A stretch of 64,000 nt of DNA from Neisseria subflava (GTDB lineage: Bacteria > Pseudomonadota > Gammaproteobacteria > Burkholderiales > Neisseriaceae): contig NZ_CP073117.1 of NCBI RefSeq assembly GCF_024205745.1, positions 744,001-808,000 on the forward strand, given 5' to 3'. Under the pieces are notes generated by a model. It had not been told where the DNA came from. It saw only the letters and a list, made by a program, of their open reading frames with translations, and ran no database searches. Both the position numbers and the translations under genes were made by a program. Every line of letters starts with the position of its first letter. The stretch's first letter is position 1. This document shows, piece by piece, positions 33,215 through 42,789 of the stretch.

Positions 33215-33910
33215 TTAGTTGTTCACGCTTGCAGTATCAACGCGGACACCCAAACCCATAGTGCTGGATACAGCAACTTTTTTCAGGTATTGACCTTTAG
33301 CAGCAGCAGGTTTGGCTTTAACGATAGCATCCAGCAACGCATTGAAGTTTTCTTTCAAGTCAGCTTCAGCGAAAGAAGCACGACCGATAGTTGCATGAAC
33401 GATACCGGCTTTATCTGTACGGTATTGTACTTGACCTGCTTTTGCATTTTTAACTGCTTCAGCAACGTTAGGAGTAACAGTACCTACTTTAGGGTTTGGC
33501 ATCAGACCACGAGGACCCAAGATGGTACCCAATTGACCAACGATACGCATTGCATCAGGAGAAGCAATAACAACGTCAAAGTTCAGGTTACCAGCTTTGA
33601 TTTCAGCAGCCAGATCTTCAAAACCTACAATATCTGCACCAGCTTCTTTAGCAGCATCTGCATTTGCACCTTGAGTAAATACAGCTACGCGAGTTGTTTT
33701 ACCGGTACCTTTAGGCAGAACGACTGAACCACGAATAACTTGGTCAGATTTACGAGGATCAACACCCAGGTTGAAAGATACGTCAACAGACTCGTCAAAT
33801 TTAGCAGTGGCAGCTTTTTTAACCAAAGCAATTGCTTCATCGATTGCGTACAATTTGTTAGCTTCAACAGAAGAGCGCAGAGCTTTCAAGCGTTTAGATA
33901 CTTTAGCCAT
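33215..33910 (-). CDS. rplA: 50S ribosomal protein L1
   Basis: L1-stalk protein that moves deacylated tRNA out of the E site and represses rplKA translation in E. coli. The 231 residues contain the signature [21 protein letters not shown]. It abuts the rplK stop. Confidence 0.99.
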   Translation of the reverse strand: MAKVSKRLKALRSSVEANKLYAIDEAIALVKKAATAKFDESVDVSFNLGVDPRKSDQVIRGSVVLPKGTGKTTRVAVFTQGANADAAKEAGADIVGFEDLAAEIKAGNLNFDVVIASPDAMRIVGQLGTILGPRGLMPNPKVGTVTPNVAEAVKNAKAGQVQYRTDKAGIVHATIGRASFAEADLKENFNALLDAIVKAKPAAAKGQYLKKVAVSSTMGLGVRVDTASVNN

Positions 33911-34344
33911 TATACAACACCCTCCACATCCAAGCCCATTGAGCGAGCAGAGCCGGCGATAGTACGAACGGCAGCATCCAAGTCAGCAGCAGTCAAATCA
34001 GGCTCTTTAGTTTTAGCAATTTCTTCCAACTGAGCGCGGGTCAATTTACCCACTTTGTTAGTCAGAGGATTAGAACTACCTTTTTGCAGACCAGCAGCTT
34101 TTTTCAACAAGATAGAAGCTGGTGGGGTTTTCATCACAAAAGTGAATGATTTATCTGCAAATGCAGTGATCACGACTGGAATTGGCAAACCAGGTTCCAT
34201 ACCTTGGGTTGCAGCATTAAATGCTTTACAGAATTCCATGATGTTCAAACCACGTTGACCCAAAGCAGGACCAACTGGGGGAGATGGATTGGCTTTACCT
34301 GCAGGAATTTGCAGTTTGATGTAGCCGATAATTTTCTTTGCCAC
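33910..34344 (-). CDS. rplK: 50S ribosomal protein L11
   Basis: Protein of the GTPase-associated centre, needed for RelA activation. The 144 residues begin [25 protein letters not shown]; the proline-rich N-terminal linker and the C-terminal RNA-binding domain ([20 protein letters not shown]) are intact. Confidence 0.99.
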
Positions 34345-34448
34345 TTAAGGACTCCTAAAAACGGGTATAACGCGGAACCATTCCGCTTCCCAAACAGAAT
34401 TTGTGATTATATCCGCCTAAAAAAAATTTTTCAAGCGAATTAAACCAC

Positions 34449-34981
34449 TTAAATCTTTTCAACCTGACCGAACTCTAATTCAACCGGTGTTTCACGACCA
34501 AAAATCTGAACTGAAACACGCAGTCTATTACGCTCGTAGTTAACCTCATCAACAATCCCATTGAAATCAGCAAATGGACCTTCATTCACACGAACCTGCT
34601 GACCAACCTCAAATTCAACTTTTGGTTTTGGCTTCTCAACACCTGTTTTGGCTTGTTGCAAAATAGCATCTGCATCTTTTTGAGAAATTGGGATCGGACG
34701 ATTTCCGCTACCACCTACAAAACCATTTACTCGAGGGTACTCTTAACCAAGTGCCATGAATCATCGGTCATTTCCATTTCAACCAACACATAGCCTGGAT
34801 AGAATTTACGCTCACTGATGGTTTTTCGGCCATTCTTGATATCTACCACTTCCTCTACAGGAACGAGAATCTGACCGAAATATTCTTCCATGTTTTCACG
34901 AGCAATACGCTCTTTCAATGTTTTTTGAACATTTTTCTCGAAACCGGAATAGGCCTGTACCACATACCAACGCTTTGACAT
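34449..34981 (-). CDS. nusG: transcription elongation/antitermination factor NusG (frameshifted in this sequence)
   Basis: NusG links RNA polymerase to Rho or to the ribosome. The first part ([18 protein letters not shown]...VKST, from 34981) and the second part with the KOW domain ([16 protein letters not shown]..., to 34449) are in different frames. Adding one C to the CCC tract at 34735-34737 restores [16 protein letters not shown] and a normal 177-residue protein. Both halves are otherwise conserved. NusG is essential in E. coli, so I treat this as a likely sequencing error rather than a pseudogene. It lies between secE and rplK as usual. Confidence 0.93.
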
Positions 34982-34983
34982 CT

Positions 34984-35259
34984 TTACCCTTTCCTATTTA
35001 ATAAAACATCAAAAAACAACCATGAAATAATTGTATCTGCCGCATAAATGAAGGCTGCTAAAACTGCAACGAAGATAATCACGAATACAGTCATTTTGAC
35101 CGCTTCATCGCGACTCGGCCAAACTACCTTCTTAAACTCAGTCCAAGAGCTCTTAAAATATGCAAACAGACCTTCTTTCTTTTCAGGAGCCGGCTTATTA
35201 CTTACCACAACTTCCTTTTTCTGATGGTCTTCTTTGCGTCCAGACGGATGTTCTGTCAT
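34984..35259 (-). CDS. secE: protein translocase subunit SecE
   Basis: Small Sec translocon subunit that clamps SecY. The 91 residues have one clear membrane helix ([20 protein letters not shown]), preceded by the conserved amphipathic segment [13 protein letters not shown] charged N-terminal extension is present. It is followed after two bases by nusG. Confidence 0.97.
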   Translation of the reverse strand: MTEHPSGRKEDHQKKEVVVSNKPAPEKKEGLFAYFKSSWTEFKKVVWPSRDEAVKMTVFVIIFVAVLAAFIYAADTIISWLFFDVLLNRKG

Positions 35260-35351
35260 CTTTACTCACTTATCAATACCCCACCCGCCTTCATTTTAGA
35301 CAGTGGCATTGATCCATTAATTAATTTCAAATAATCTTAAAACTTAAGTAC

Positions 35352-35385
35352 AAAAAAATTAACCGGCACAAGGCCGGTTAATTTT
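35352..35385 (-). terminator. intrinsic terminator after tRNA-Trp
   Basis: AATTAACCGGC, loop, GCCGGTTAATT and a T run on the minus strand. It ends the tRNA-tufB-tRNA transcript before secE-nusG. Confidence 0.88.
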
Positions 35386-35389
35386 TATT

Positions 35390-35465
35390 TGGCAGGCCAA
35401 GAGGGTCTCGAACCCCCAACCCTCGGTTTTGGAGACCGATACTCTACCAATTGAGCTATTGGCCT
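35390..35465 (-). tRNA. tRNA-Trp (CCA)
   Basis: Full cloverleaf of 76 bases: acceptor AGGCCAA/TTGGCCT, anticodon loop CTCCAAA, T arm GGGGGTTCGAGACCCT and encoded 3' CCA. It lies directly downstream of the second tuf copy. Confidence 0.97.
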
Positions 35466-35471
35466 CTAAAC

Positions 35472-36655
35472 TTAAGCGATTACAGAAGAAACCACACCCG
35501 CACCTACGGTACGACCACCTTCGCGAATCGCAAAGCGCAGACCTTCTTCCATAGCGATAGGCGCAATCAGTTCTACAGTAATGGTTACGTTCTCACCTGG
35601 CATTACCATTTCTACGCCTTCTTCCAAAGTAACTGCACCAGTTACGTCAGTAGTACGGAAGTAGAATTGTGGACGGTAGTTAGCGAAGAATGGAGTGTGA
35701 CGACCACCCTCTTCTTTGCTCAGTACGTATACTTCTGCTTTGAATTTGGTGTGAGGAGTGATAGTACCTGGTTTAGCCAATACTTGACCACGCTCTACAT
35801 CTTCACGTTTAGTACCGCGCAGCAATACGCCTACGTTGTCACCAGCTTGACCTTCGTCCAGCAGTTTGCGGAACATTTCAACGCCGGTACAAGTGGTTTT
35901 TTGGGTTTCTTTCAGACCTACGATTTCGATCTCGTCACCAACGTGGATGATACCGCGCTCTACACGACCGGTTACTACTGTACCACGGCCAGAGATAGAG
36001 AATACGTCTTCGATAGGCAACAAGAAAGGTTTGTCCACAGCACGCTCAGGTGTTGGGATGTAGCTGTCCAGTGCAGCAGCCAATTCGAAGATTTTTCTTC
36101 GTAACCAGCATCACCTTCCAAAGCTTTCAGTGCAGAACCTTGTACGATTGGGCAGTCGTCGCCTGGGAAATCGTAGCTTGACAACAGGTCACGGATTTCC
36201 ATTTCAACCAGTTCCAACAGCTCGGCATCGTCAACCATGTCGCATTTGTTCATGAATACGATGATGTAAGGTACGCCTACTTGGCGGGCCAACAGGATGT
36301 GTTCGCGAGTTTGAGGCATAGGACCGTCAGCTGCGGAACATACCAAGATAGCACCGTCCATTTGGGCAGCACCGGTAATCATGTTTTTAACGTAGTCGGC
36401 GTGGCCCGGGCAGTCTACGTGTGCGTAGTGACGGGTTTCAGTTTCGTATTCTACGTGTGAAGTATTAATGGTAATACCGCGGGCTTTTTCTTCAGGAGCA
36501 TTATCGATTTGGTCGTAAGCTTTTGCAGCGCCACCGAATTTTTTAGCCAAAATAGTAGTCAATGCAGCAGTCAGAGTGGTTTTACCATGGTCAACGTGAC
36601 CGATGGTGCCAACGTTTACGTGCGGTTTGCTACGTTCAAATTTTTCCTTAGCCAT
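35472..36655 (-). CDS. tufB: elongation factor Tu (copy 2, frameshifted in this sequence)
   Basis: Second EF-Tu gene, placed between tRNA-Thr and tRNA-Trp as tufB is in E. coli. Around residue 190 an A6 tract present in copy 1 is A5 here (36092-36096, read as T5 on the plus strand), which breaks the frame in EEKIFEL. Everything else is conserved, with scattered synonymous differences from copy 1 in the 5' two thirds and none in the last 320 bases. It may be a sequencing error or a real slip; a true loss would be tolerable because copy 1 is intact. The neighbourhood of other one-base losses favours error. Confidence 0.93.
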
Positions 36656-36705
36656 GGCAATATCCTATAATCTATAGCTTTTTGAAAGAAATGGTAATAA
36701 TGAGA

Positions 36706-36780
<75 letters not shown>

Positions 36781-36789
36781 GAAATTGTT

Positions 36790-36863
36790 TGGAGCGGGTG
36801 AAGGGAATCGAACCCTCACCGTAAGCTTGGAAGGCTTCTGCTCTACCATTGAGCTACACCCGC
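36790..36863 (-). tRNA. tRNA-Gly (TCC)
   Basis: 74-base cloverleaf with acceptor GCGGGTG/CACCCGC, anticodon loop CTTCCAA and encoded CCA. It sits between tRNA-Tyr and tRNA-Thr, the order of E. coli tyrU-glyT-thrT-tufB. Confidence 0.97.
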
Positions 36864-36895
36864 ATACTCACTTTTTTGCTCCAAGTAAGAATTTT

Positions 36896-36979
36896 TGGTG
36901 GAGGGAGAAGGATTCGAACCTTCGAAGCTCACGCAACAGATTTACAGTCTGCCCCCTTTGACCGCTCGGGAATCCCTCC
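36896..36979 (-). tRNA. tRNA-Tyr (GTA)
   Basis: 84-base class II tRNA with a long variable arm, acceptor GGAGGGA/TCCCTCC, anticodon loop CTGTAAA and encoded CCA. First gene of the tRNA-tufB transcript. Confidence 0.97.
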
Positions 36980-36992
36980 AAAAGAGAACGCT

Positions 36993-37021
36993 AGTTTATT
37001 GGCAACTCAGATTCCCGTCAA
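36993..37021 (-). promoter_or_regulatory. promoter of the tRNA-tufB transcript
   Basis: Minus-strand TTGACG (37021-37016), a 17-base spacer and TAAACT (36998-36993), 14 bases before tRNA-Tyr. A long T run lies just upstream of the -35 and could act as an UP element. Confidence 0.75.
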
Positions 37022-37077
37022 GATTTTTTTTCATTTATTTCTTTAAAAACATCCAAGCTTTTGCTTTTAAACACTAT

Positions 37078-37419
<342 letters not shown>

Positions 37420-37451
37420 TTACACCTTGGGAATGATTCTCAAATTCTATA

Positions 37452-38024
37452 CTATTCAGCAACTTGCGAATAGAGCAACAATTCAAACCTACTCATTCCC
37501 GCCTTTCCTTCCCGATAATTTTCCAGCCAATCCGGTTTTTCAGGCAGCTTCCCTGCTTCAATATAGACCATTGCCCCATTTTTCAAGTGGCTTTGCAATC
37601 GGATAAACAGATTTTGCCAATCTTCCCATGCAAACGGCGGATCAAGGAACACAACATCAAATTTTTCAGACGGCCTTGCCAGATAAGCCATGCCGTCTGA
37701 ACACACGATTTCCACCTGTTTCAAACCTAATTCACGGATATTTTTCTGAAGCGTTTGAACAGTTTGGCGGTGGTTATCGACCATTACCACTTTTGCCGCA
37801 TTACGAGAAGCAGCCTCCATTCCCAAAGCACCGCTGCCGCTGAATAAATCCAATACTGTTTTACCGGTTAAATCCTGACCCAGCCAATTAAACAGTTTTT
37901 CACGCACGCTGTCAGGCGTTGGACGCAGGCCGTCTGCAGATAAAAATGTTAACTTTCGTCCCCTGCATTGCCCGCCAATAATGCGTACTTGATTGGTATG
38001 TTTGGAATGTTTGTTGTTTGCCAT
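37452..38024 (-). CDS. rsmD: 16S rRNA (guanine966-N2)-methyltransferase
   Basis: Methylates G966 of 16S rRNA. The 190 residues have RIIGGQCRGRKL near the start, the SAM-binding LDLFSGSGALGMEA near residue 60 and the catalytic DPPF in VVFLDPPFAW near residue 127. An AT-type uptake sequence (ATGCCGTCTGAA) lies inside the gene at about 37689. It is alone here, without the ftsY/coaD neighbours seen elsewhere. Confidence 0.95.
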   Translation of the reverse strand: MANNKHSKHTNQVRIIGGQCRGRKLTFLSADGLRPTPDSVREKLFNWLGQDLTGKTVLDLFSGSGALGMEAASRNAAKVVMVDNHRQTVQTLQKNIRELGLKQVEIVCSDGMAYLARPSEKFDVVFLDPPFAWEDWQNLFIRLQSHLKNGAMVYIEAGKLPEKPDWLENYREGKAGMSRFELLLYSQVAE

Positions 38025-38117
38025 GATTTTTAAAAAGATGCCGAGTTTTCAGACGGCCTCAATTATATAGTGAAACTGCCATCAAGCCGTATTTCACTCT
38101 ATTCCTTTAGATACAAC

Positions 38118-38150
38118 AAGGCCGTCTGAAAATCATTTTTCAGACGGCCT
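38118..38150. terminator. uptake-sequence palindrome after the XRE gene (copy A)
   Basis: Facing uptake sequences separated by a short AT-rich loop form a strong stem 7 bases past the stop of the XRE gene. The 33 bases are identical to those at 39874-39906, so the two bracket the regulator/GTPase cassette. Confidence 0.8.
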
Positions 38151-38156
38151 AGGCTT

Positions 38157-38540
38157 TTACTTCTGCACAGAAGTAGCCAGCTGTCTCAACAACTCAATTT
38201 CCTTATCCTTCTGCTCCAGCATTTCCCGGCAATGTTTTAACTCCTGATTCAACAACTCCAATTTCATAGCCATATCACTTGAAGCATATAAAGCGATATC
38301 GCCTCCACTGTCTCCTTCATTAATCTGCAAAACCATCCCGTTATTACTAGATTTTAACAAATCCCACATATCTACTTTAAAGATAGCCGCCAACTGCTCC
38401 AGTCTTGGAATATTCAATTGTGTCTCACCTCGCTCAATCTTAGCGTATCCACCGGCAGACATGGCTAACTTTTCCGCCATTTCTTCCTGAGACCATTTAT
38501 TTAATTCGCGTATCAAGCGGATCTTTTCGTGAGTTTCCAT
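38157..38540 (-). CDS. XRE-family transcriptional regulator
   Basis: 127-residue protein with an N-terminal Cro/C1-type helix-turn-helix (KIRLIRELNKWSQEEMAEKL, recognition helix SAGGYAKIERGE, up to about residue 60). A C-terminal coiled coil (MKLELLNQELKHCREMLEQKDKEIELLRQL) suggests dimerisation. It is divergent from the GTPase gene with 130 bases between, so it may regulate both. GTATAG (38555-38560) and CTATAC (38633-38638) face each other in that gap and are candidate operator halves. The target is unknown. Confidence 0.85.
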   Translation of the reverse strand: METHEKIRLIRELNKWSQEEMAEKLAMSAGGYAKIERGETQLNIPRLEQLAAIFKVDMWDLLKSSNNGMVLQINEGDSGGDIALYASSDMAMKLELLNQELKHCREMLEQKDKEIELLRQLATSVQK

Positions 38541-38670
38541 AGACTAAACTTTCTGTATAGATGATTGAATTATTAGGGTAGATTTCAAACTTTGCGTTAC
38601 TGGAACACAACGGTAAATTTTTTAGAAAATAACTATACCTTACCAATACTATCATTTTACAGGAAGCAAC
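38541..38670. promoter_or_regulatory. divergent control region between XRE and GTPase genes
   Basis: 130 AT-rich bases hold both starts. GTATAG (38555-38560) and CTATAC (38633-38638) are inverted copies near each gene start. An AGGAAGC ribosome site precedes the GTPase ATG. Exact promoters are not clear to me. Confidence 0.4.
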
Positions 38671-39846
38671 ATGAATTACACTGACTATCTTGGAACCTCT
38701 TACTCCGAAAACTCTCAAGAATTTAATCCTGAAAAGGCTGCACAGCAAGTCAGACAAGAGCGTGGAAATTTGAATATCGTTTTAATGGGTGCAACTGGGG
38801 TGGGCAAAAGTTCATTAGTAAATGCTATTTTTGGTGACAATGTCGTCGAATCAGGTACTGGTGTCCCGATTACCCAACACTTGGAAAAAATCACTATTCC
38901 AAACAAATCCATTACACTATGGGATACCAAGGGCATCGAGTCAGAATCATATGAAGAAACAACAAAACAACTGCGACTTGATATTGAAAAGGGATTTAAA
39001 GAAGCCATTGATTCCAAACAAGACGATAAAATGCCTCATATTGCGTGGCTATGTATTAAAGAAACTTCTGGGCGTATTGAACAAAGAGAACTTACCTTAT
39101 TGAGTTTATTGAAAGAGTTTATGATTCCAACTGTCGTGGTATTTACTAACGCGATGAAATCCGGTGATGATTTTTACCACAAAGCAGTTACCCTACTCAA
39201 TAAAGAATATTCAGATTTTATAAAAGACAGGTTTGCACGAGTCAATTCCGTTCGAACTGAAGTAGATGATGGTGTTTTTATTGAACCAAAAGGCTTGGGA
39301 GAACTTTTAGCGAAAATAGAAGAATGCCTAGAGGATGTAGATGCTGTAAAAAAGGATACTTTTTTAAGAGCACAAAAGATTGACCTCCTAAAAAGAAAAC
39401 AGAAAATGATAGAAGATGCCAAAAAAGCTGTACATATTGCCGCCGCAGCCGCCGCAACTGCAGGGGCCTCTCCTATTCCATTTTCTGATGCGCCTATTAT
39501 TGCTGCTATACAGACAAAGATGATTCTTTCGATTAATGGCTATTTTGAAGTAGATATGGAAAACAATGTAGCCACTTCAACAGCTATGAGTATTTTAGGT
39601 GTAACCGCCATAGCTAATGCTGGCAAAACTGCTGTCTCATCCGTGCTCAAATTGATTCCTGGAGCTGGCAGTATAATAGGCGGGGCAGTTTCAGCAACGA
39701 CAGCGTTTGCCATTACCGAAACTATCGGTTTTGCGTATATTCGAGTTATGGAAAACTACTTTAATAACGATACAGGACATGTTGAACTTCCCGTCAATAT
39801 CAAAGATATTGTAGACACTTTCCAACTCTTCTTTAAGAAACCTTAG
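38671..39846 (+). CDS. predicted GTPase with C-terminal DUF697-like hydrophobic domain
   Basis: 391 residues. The N-terminal G domain has the P-loop GATGVGKSS (40-48), a switch II motif WDTKG (84-88) and, where TKxD or NKxD is expected, FTNAMKSGDD (158-167), so base recognition may differ from classical GTPases. After a charged helical linker (residues 215-250) comes an Ala/Gly-rich hydrophobic region (252-380, AAAAAATAGASPIPF, GAGSIIGGAVSATTAFA) like the DUF697 domain of membrane-associated GTPases. The gene is lower in GC than topA and rsmD beside it and is bounded, together with its divergent regulator, by identical palindromes. The role is unknown; stress or defence is possible but not shown. 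Confidence 0.85.
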   Translation: MNYTDYLGTSYSENSQEFNPEKAAQQVRQERGNLNIVLMGATGVGKSSLVNAIFGDNVVESGTGVPITQHLEKITIPNKSITLWDTKGIESESYEETTKQLRLDIEKGFKEAIDSKQDDKMPHIAWLCIKETSGRIEQRELTLLSLLKEFMIPTVVVFTNAMKSGDDFYHKAVTLLNKEYSDFIKDRFARVNSVRTEVDDGVFIEPKGLGELLAKIEECLEDVDAVKKDTFLRAQKIDLLKRKQKMIEDAKKAVHIAAAAAATAGASPIPFSDAPIIAAIQTKMILSINGYFEVDMENNVATSTAMSILGVTAIANAGKTAVSSVLKLIPGAGSIIGGAVSATTAFAITETIGFAYIRVMENYFNNDTGHVELPVNIKDIVDTFQLFFKKP

Positions 39847-39873
39847 TATTTCGACAATCTATTTCTTATTTAA

Positions 39874-39906
39874 AAGGCCGTCTGAAAATCATTTTTCAGA
39901 CGGCCT
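39874..39906. terminator. uptake-sequence palindrome after the GTPase gene (copy B)
   Basis: Same 33 bases as 38118-38150, lying between the convergent ends of the GTPase gene and topA. On either strand it would act as an intrinsic terminator. Confidence 0.8.
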
Positions 39907-39929
39907 TTTTCTACCCAAGCTTTAACCAA

Positions 39930-42236
39930 TTACTCTTTCGGCGCAGGAGGTTCGATTTGCTCTTTCCAGCCGCATTCTTTTTGCGGGCAGACTTTTTCCA
40001 CGCCCCAGCGTTTGGTGGTTTTGATGGTCAAAACCGGCCATGCGCATTTTGGACAGGTTTCTGCAATGGGTGGATTCCAAGTGGCGTAGTTGCAATCCGG
40101 ATAAGTGCTGCAGCTGTAAAACAGTTTGCCGTAGCGGGATTTACGCTCGACGAGGTTGCCTTTTTTGCATTGCGGGCATTGAACGCCGGTGTCTTTGGGT
40201 TTTTCCAGCGGCTCAACGTGTTTGCATTTGGGGTAGTTGGCGCAGCCGATGAATTTGCTACCGGTGCGGCTGTATTTGTACACTAGGCGACCGCCGCATT
40301 TGGGGCACTCGCGCCCGTCGAGTTCGGCTTGCTCGGCTTCGGCTTTGGCGATGCGCTCGGCGGCTTCTTCGGCAGTTTCATTGACATTGCGCGTGTAGCT
40401 ACACTCGGGATAACCGGCACACGCGACAAAACGACCCATTTTGCCGAATTTGATTTGCAGTTTGTGTTCGCCGCATTTCGGACAGATTTCGTCGAGTTCC
40501 TGCGTGGTAAATTTGGCGCGTTCGATGCCCTCTTTTTCTTCCACTTGCTTGATAAACGGCTTCCAGAATTTATCCATAACAGGAATCCATTGGCGTTTGC
40601 CGTTGGCAATTTCGTCAAGCTGGTCTTCAAGTTTGGCGGTAAAGTGGTAATCGACATATTGGGCGAAGTGTTCGGTCAAGAATTTATTGACGATGTCGCC
40701 TGTGTCGGTAGGCATGAAGCGTTTTTGCTCAAGGGTAACGTATTCGCGGTCTTTGAGCGTGGAAATAATACTGGCGTAGGTTGAAGGGCGACCGATACCG
40801 TATTCTTCGAGGGCTTTAACCAGTGTTGCTTCGTTGTAGCGTGGAGGCGGAGTGGTGAAGTGTTGTTCGCCGTAGAGTTTGTCCACAGGCAATTTATCGC
40901 CTTCGCTCATTTCGGGCAGTTTTTTGCTGTCTTCGCTCTCTTCGTCGTCGCTACTTTCTTCATAAACGCTCAAGAAGCCTGCGAAGGTTTGCACTTGTCC
41001 GGTTACGCGGAATACGCCTTTACCGACGGTAATATCGACGGTGGTTTGGTCAAATTTGGCGGGCGTCATCTGACAGGCGACGGTACGTTGCCAAATCATT
41101 TGATAAAGTTTGAACTGGTCTGCGCTCAGGAAGGGTTTGACGCTTTCGGGCGTGCGGTACACGGATGTCGGGCGGATCGCTTCGTGGGCTTCTTGGGCGT
41201 TTTTGGATTTGGTTTTGTACTGTTTGGCGGCACTCGGCAGATATTCTTTGCCGATTTTGTTTTCGATGTAATGGCGGATTTCGGTTAACGCTTCATCGGC
41301 CAAATTCACGCTGTCGGTACGCATATAGGTAATCAGACCGATGGCACCCTGCCCTACATCTATACCCTCATAAAGCTGTTGGGCGGTACGCATGGTGCGG
41401 TCGGTGGTAAAACCGAGTTTGCGCACGGCATCCTGCTGCATGGTAGATGTGGTGAACGGCGCGGCGGGATTACGGCTGCGCTTTTTCTTTTCAATGGCGG
41501 TAACGACGGCCTCTTTGCCTTCGAGTTCTTTCAATACGTCGGCTTGAGCGGCTTCGTTCGGCAAGTCGAATTGTTCGAGTTTCGCGCCGTTGTATTGGGC
41601 GAGTTTGGCGGTAAACTTGCTGCGGCCTTTGTGGCTGTCGAGATGCACCGTCCAATATTCCTGCGCTTCAAACGCGCGGATTTCGTTTTCGCGTTCGCAA
41701 ATCAAACGCAGTGCGGGGCTTTGCACACGGCCTGCACTCAAACCGCGGCGGATTTTTTTCCACAACAATGGCGAGAGGTTGAAACCGACCAGATAGTCCA
41801 AAGCGCGACGGGCTTGTTGCGCATCGACCAAGTCCATTTCGATTTCGCGCGGATGGGCAACCGCATCGAGCACGGCGTTTTTGGTGATTTCGTTGAACAC
41901 GACACGCTGCGGCTTGATGTTTTTCAAGCCGCGTTTGGATTTAAGGATTTCCAAAAGATGCCAAGAAATGGCTTCGCCTTCCCTATCCGGGTCGGTTGCG
42001 AGGTAGATGTTTTCAGCTTCTTTGGCACCGGCAACGATGGCATCGACGTGTTTGCTGTTGCGACTGATCAATTGGTATTTCATGGCAAAGCCATTGTCGG
42101 GATCGACTGCTCCGCTTTTCGGAACCAAATCGCGGACGTGGCCGTAAGACGCCAAGATTTCAAAATCACCGCCCAGATATTTTTTCAGGGTTTTGGCTTT
42201 GGACGGGGATTCGACGATTAATAAGTTTTTCGCCAT
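39930..42236 (-). CDS. topA: DNA topoisomerase I
   Basis: Relaxes negative supercoils. Its 768 residues have the TOPRIM domain (Glu9; TDPDREGEA with Asp82, Asp84 and Glu86), the catalytic Tyr304 in LITYMRTDS, and four C-terminal zinc-ribbon modules from about residue 585 (CPKCGEHKL, CPKCGGRL, CPQCKKG, CPKCAWP). It follows smg and dprA in the same direction, separated from smg by a facing pair of uptake sequences (42268-42303). Confidence 0.98.
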   Translation of the reverse strand: MAKNLLIVESPSKAKTLKKYLGGDFEILASYGHVRDLVPKSGAVDPDNGFAMKYQLISRNSKHVDAIVAGAKEAENIYLATDPDREGEAISWHLLEILKSKRGLKNIKPQRVVFNEITKNAVLDAVAHPREIEMDLVDAQQARRALDYLVGFNLSPLLWKKIRRGLSAGRVQSPALRLICERENEIRAFEAQEYWTVHLDSHKGRSKFTAKLAQYNGAKLEQFDLPNEAAQADVLKELEGKEAVVTAIEKKKRSRNPAAPFTTSTMQQDAVRKLGFTTDRTMRTAQQLYEGIDVGQGAIGLITYMRTDSVNLADEALTEIRHYIENKIGKEYLPSAAKQYKTKSKNAQEAHEAIRPTSVYRTPESVKPFLSADQFKLYQMIWQRTVACQMTPAKFDQTTVDITVGKGVFRVTGQVQTFAGFLSVYEESSDDEESEDSKKLPEMSEGDKLPVDKLYGEQHFTTPPPRYNEATLVKALEEYGIGRPSTYASIISTLKDREYVTLEQKRFMPTDTGDIVNKFLTEHFAQYVDYHFTAKLEDQLDEIANGKRQWIPVMDKFWKPFIKQVEEKEGIERAKFTTQELDEICPKCGEHKLQIKFGKMGRFVACAGYPECSYTRNVNETAEEAAERIAKAEAEQAELDGRECPKCGGRLVYKYSRTGSKFIGCANYPKCKHVEPLEKPKDTGVQCPQCKKGNLVERKSRYGKLFYSCSTYPDCNYATWNPPIAETCPKCAWPVLTIKTTKRWGVEKVCPQKECGWKEQIEPPAPKE

Positions 42237-42267
42237 TGTTGTTCTCTTTTGGATGTATTGGATTTAT

Positions 42268-42303
42268 GTTTCAGACGGCCTTTATTATTGAGGCCGTCTG
42301 AAA
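42268..42303 (-). terminator. uptake-sequence hairpin between smg and topA
   Basis: TTTCAGACGGCCT and AGGCCGTCTGAAA face each other across nine bases. It would end transcription of dprA-smg before topA. Confidence 0.7.
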
Positions 42304-42309
42304 AAAGGT

Positions 42310-42765
42310 TTAGTGCATCACGTTTTGTCCGGTCAACGCACTCATCAAGTCGTCGCCTATCAGGACGGGCAACTCGCTCTTGTGCATCCACAACACCAGC
42401 AATACCAACACTTTGGCGGTATCGAGGGTAATTTCGTCCGATGGAATGTGCATCAGGGCGTGAATGACGATTTCGCGTTGCTCATAAGTAATTGCATGTT
42501 CGGTAACCAAATACTGCATCAAGCCCATGACTTCCTGCGGCAGGTTTTCAGCTTCTTCACGGCAGAATACGCGCAGGGAGTCGCTGTTAAACGGCTCTGC
42601 ATAGAATTCGGACGTATTGAACAAGACTTCCATCATCATCAATGTATTGCCGATTTCCGTAGCATCAAAACCCGCATCTTCCAAGAGGCGCCCCAAGTCC
42701 TCCGGAGGCGGACAATTGTCGAAATCTTGGAAGTGTTCGATTAAATAGGCAATGACTTCGGTCAT
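42310..42765 (-). CDS. smg: Smg family protein (DUF494)
   Basis: 151-residue acidic, helical protein of the Smg family ([21 protein letters not shown] start). The family is regularly found next to dprA, as here (24 bases after the dprA stop), but its biochemical role is not established. No catalytic motif or membrane segment is visible. Confidence 0.93.
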   Translation of the reverse strand: MTEVIAYLIEHFQDFDNCPPPEDLGRLLEDAGFDATEIGNTLMMMEVLFNTSEFYAEPFNSDSLRVFCREEAENLPQEVMGLMQYLVTEHAITYEQREIVIHALMHIPSDEITLDTAKVLVLLVLWMHKSELPVLIGDDLMSALTGQNVMH

Positions 42766-42789
42766 GCTGGTTCCTTAAATATAGATAAT

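Noticed and set aside
35472-36655. Second tuf copy as a mobile or recently duplicated pseudogene
   Set aside because: It sits in the conserved tRNA-Tyr-Gly-Thr-tufB-tRNA-Trp order, so it is the normal ancestral second copy with one base lost.
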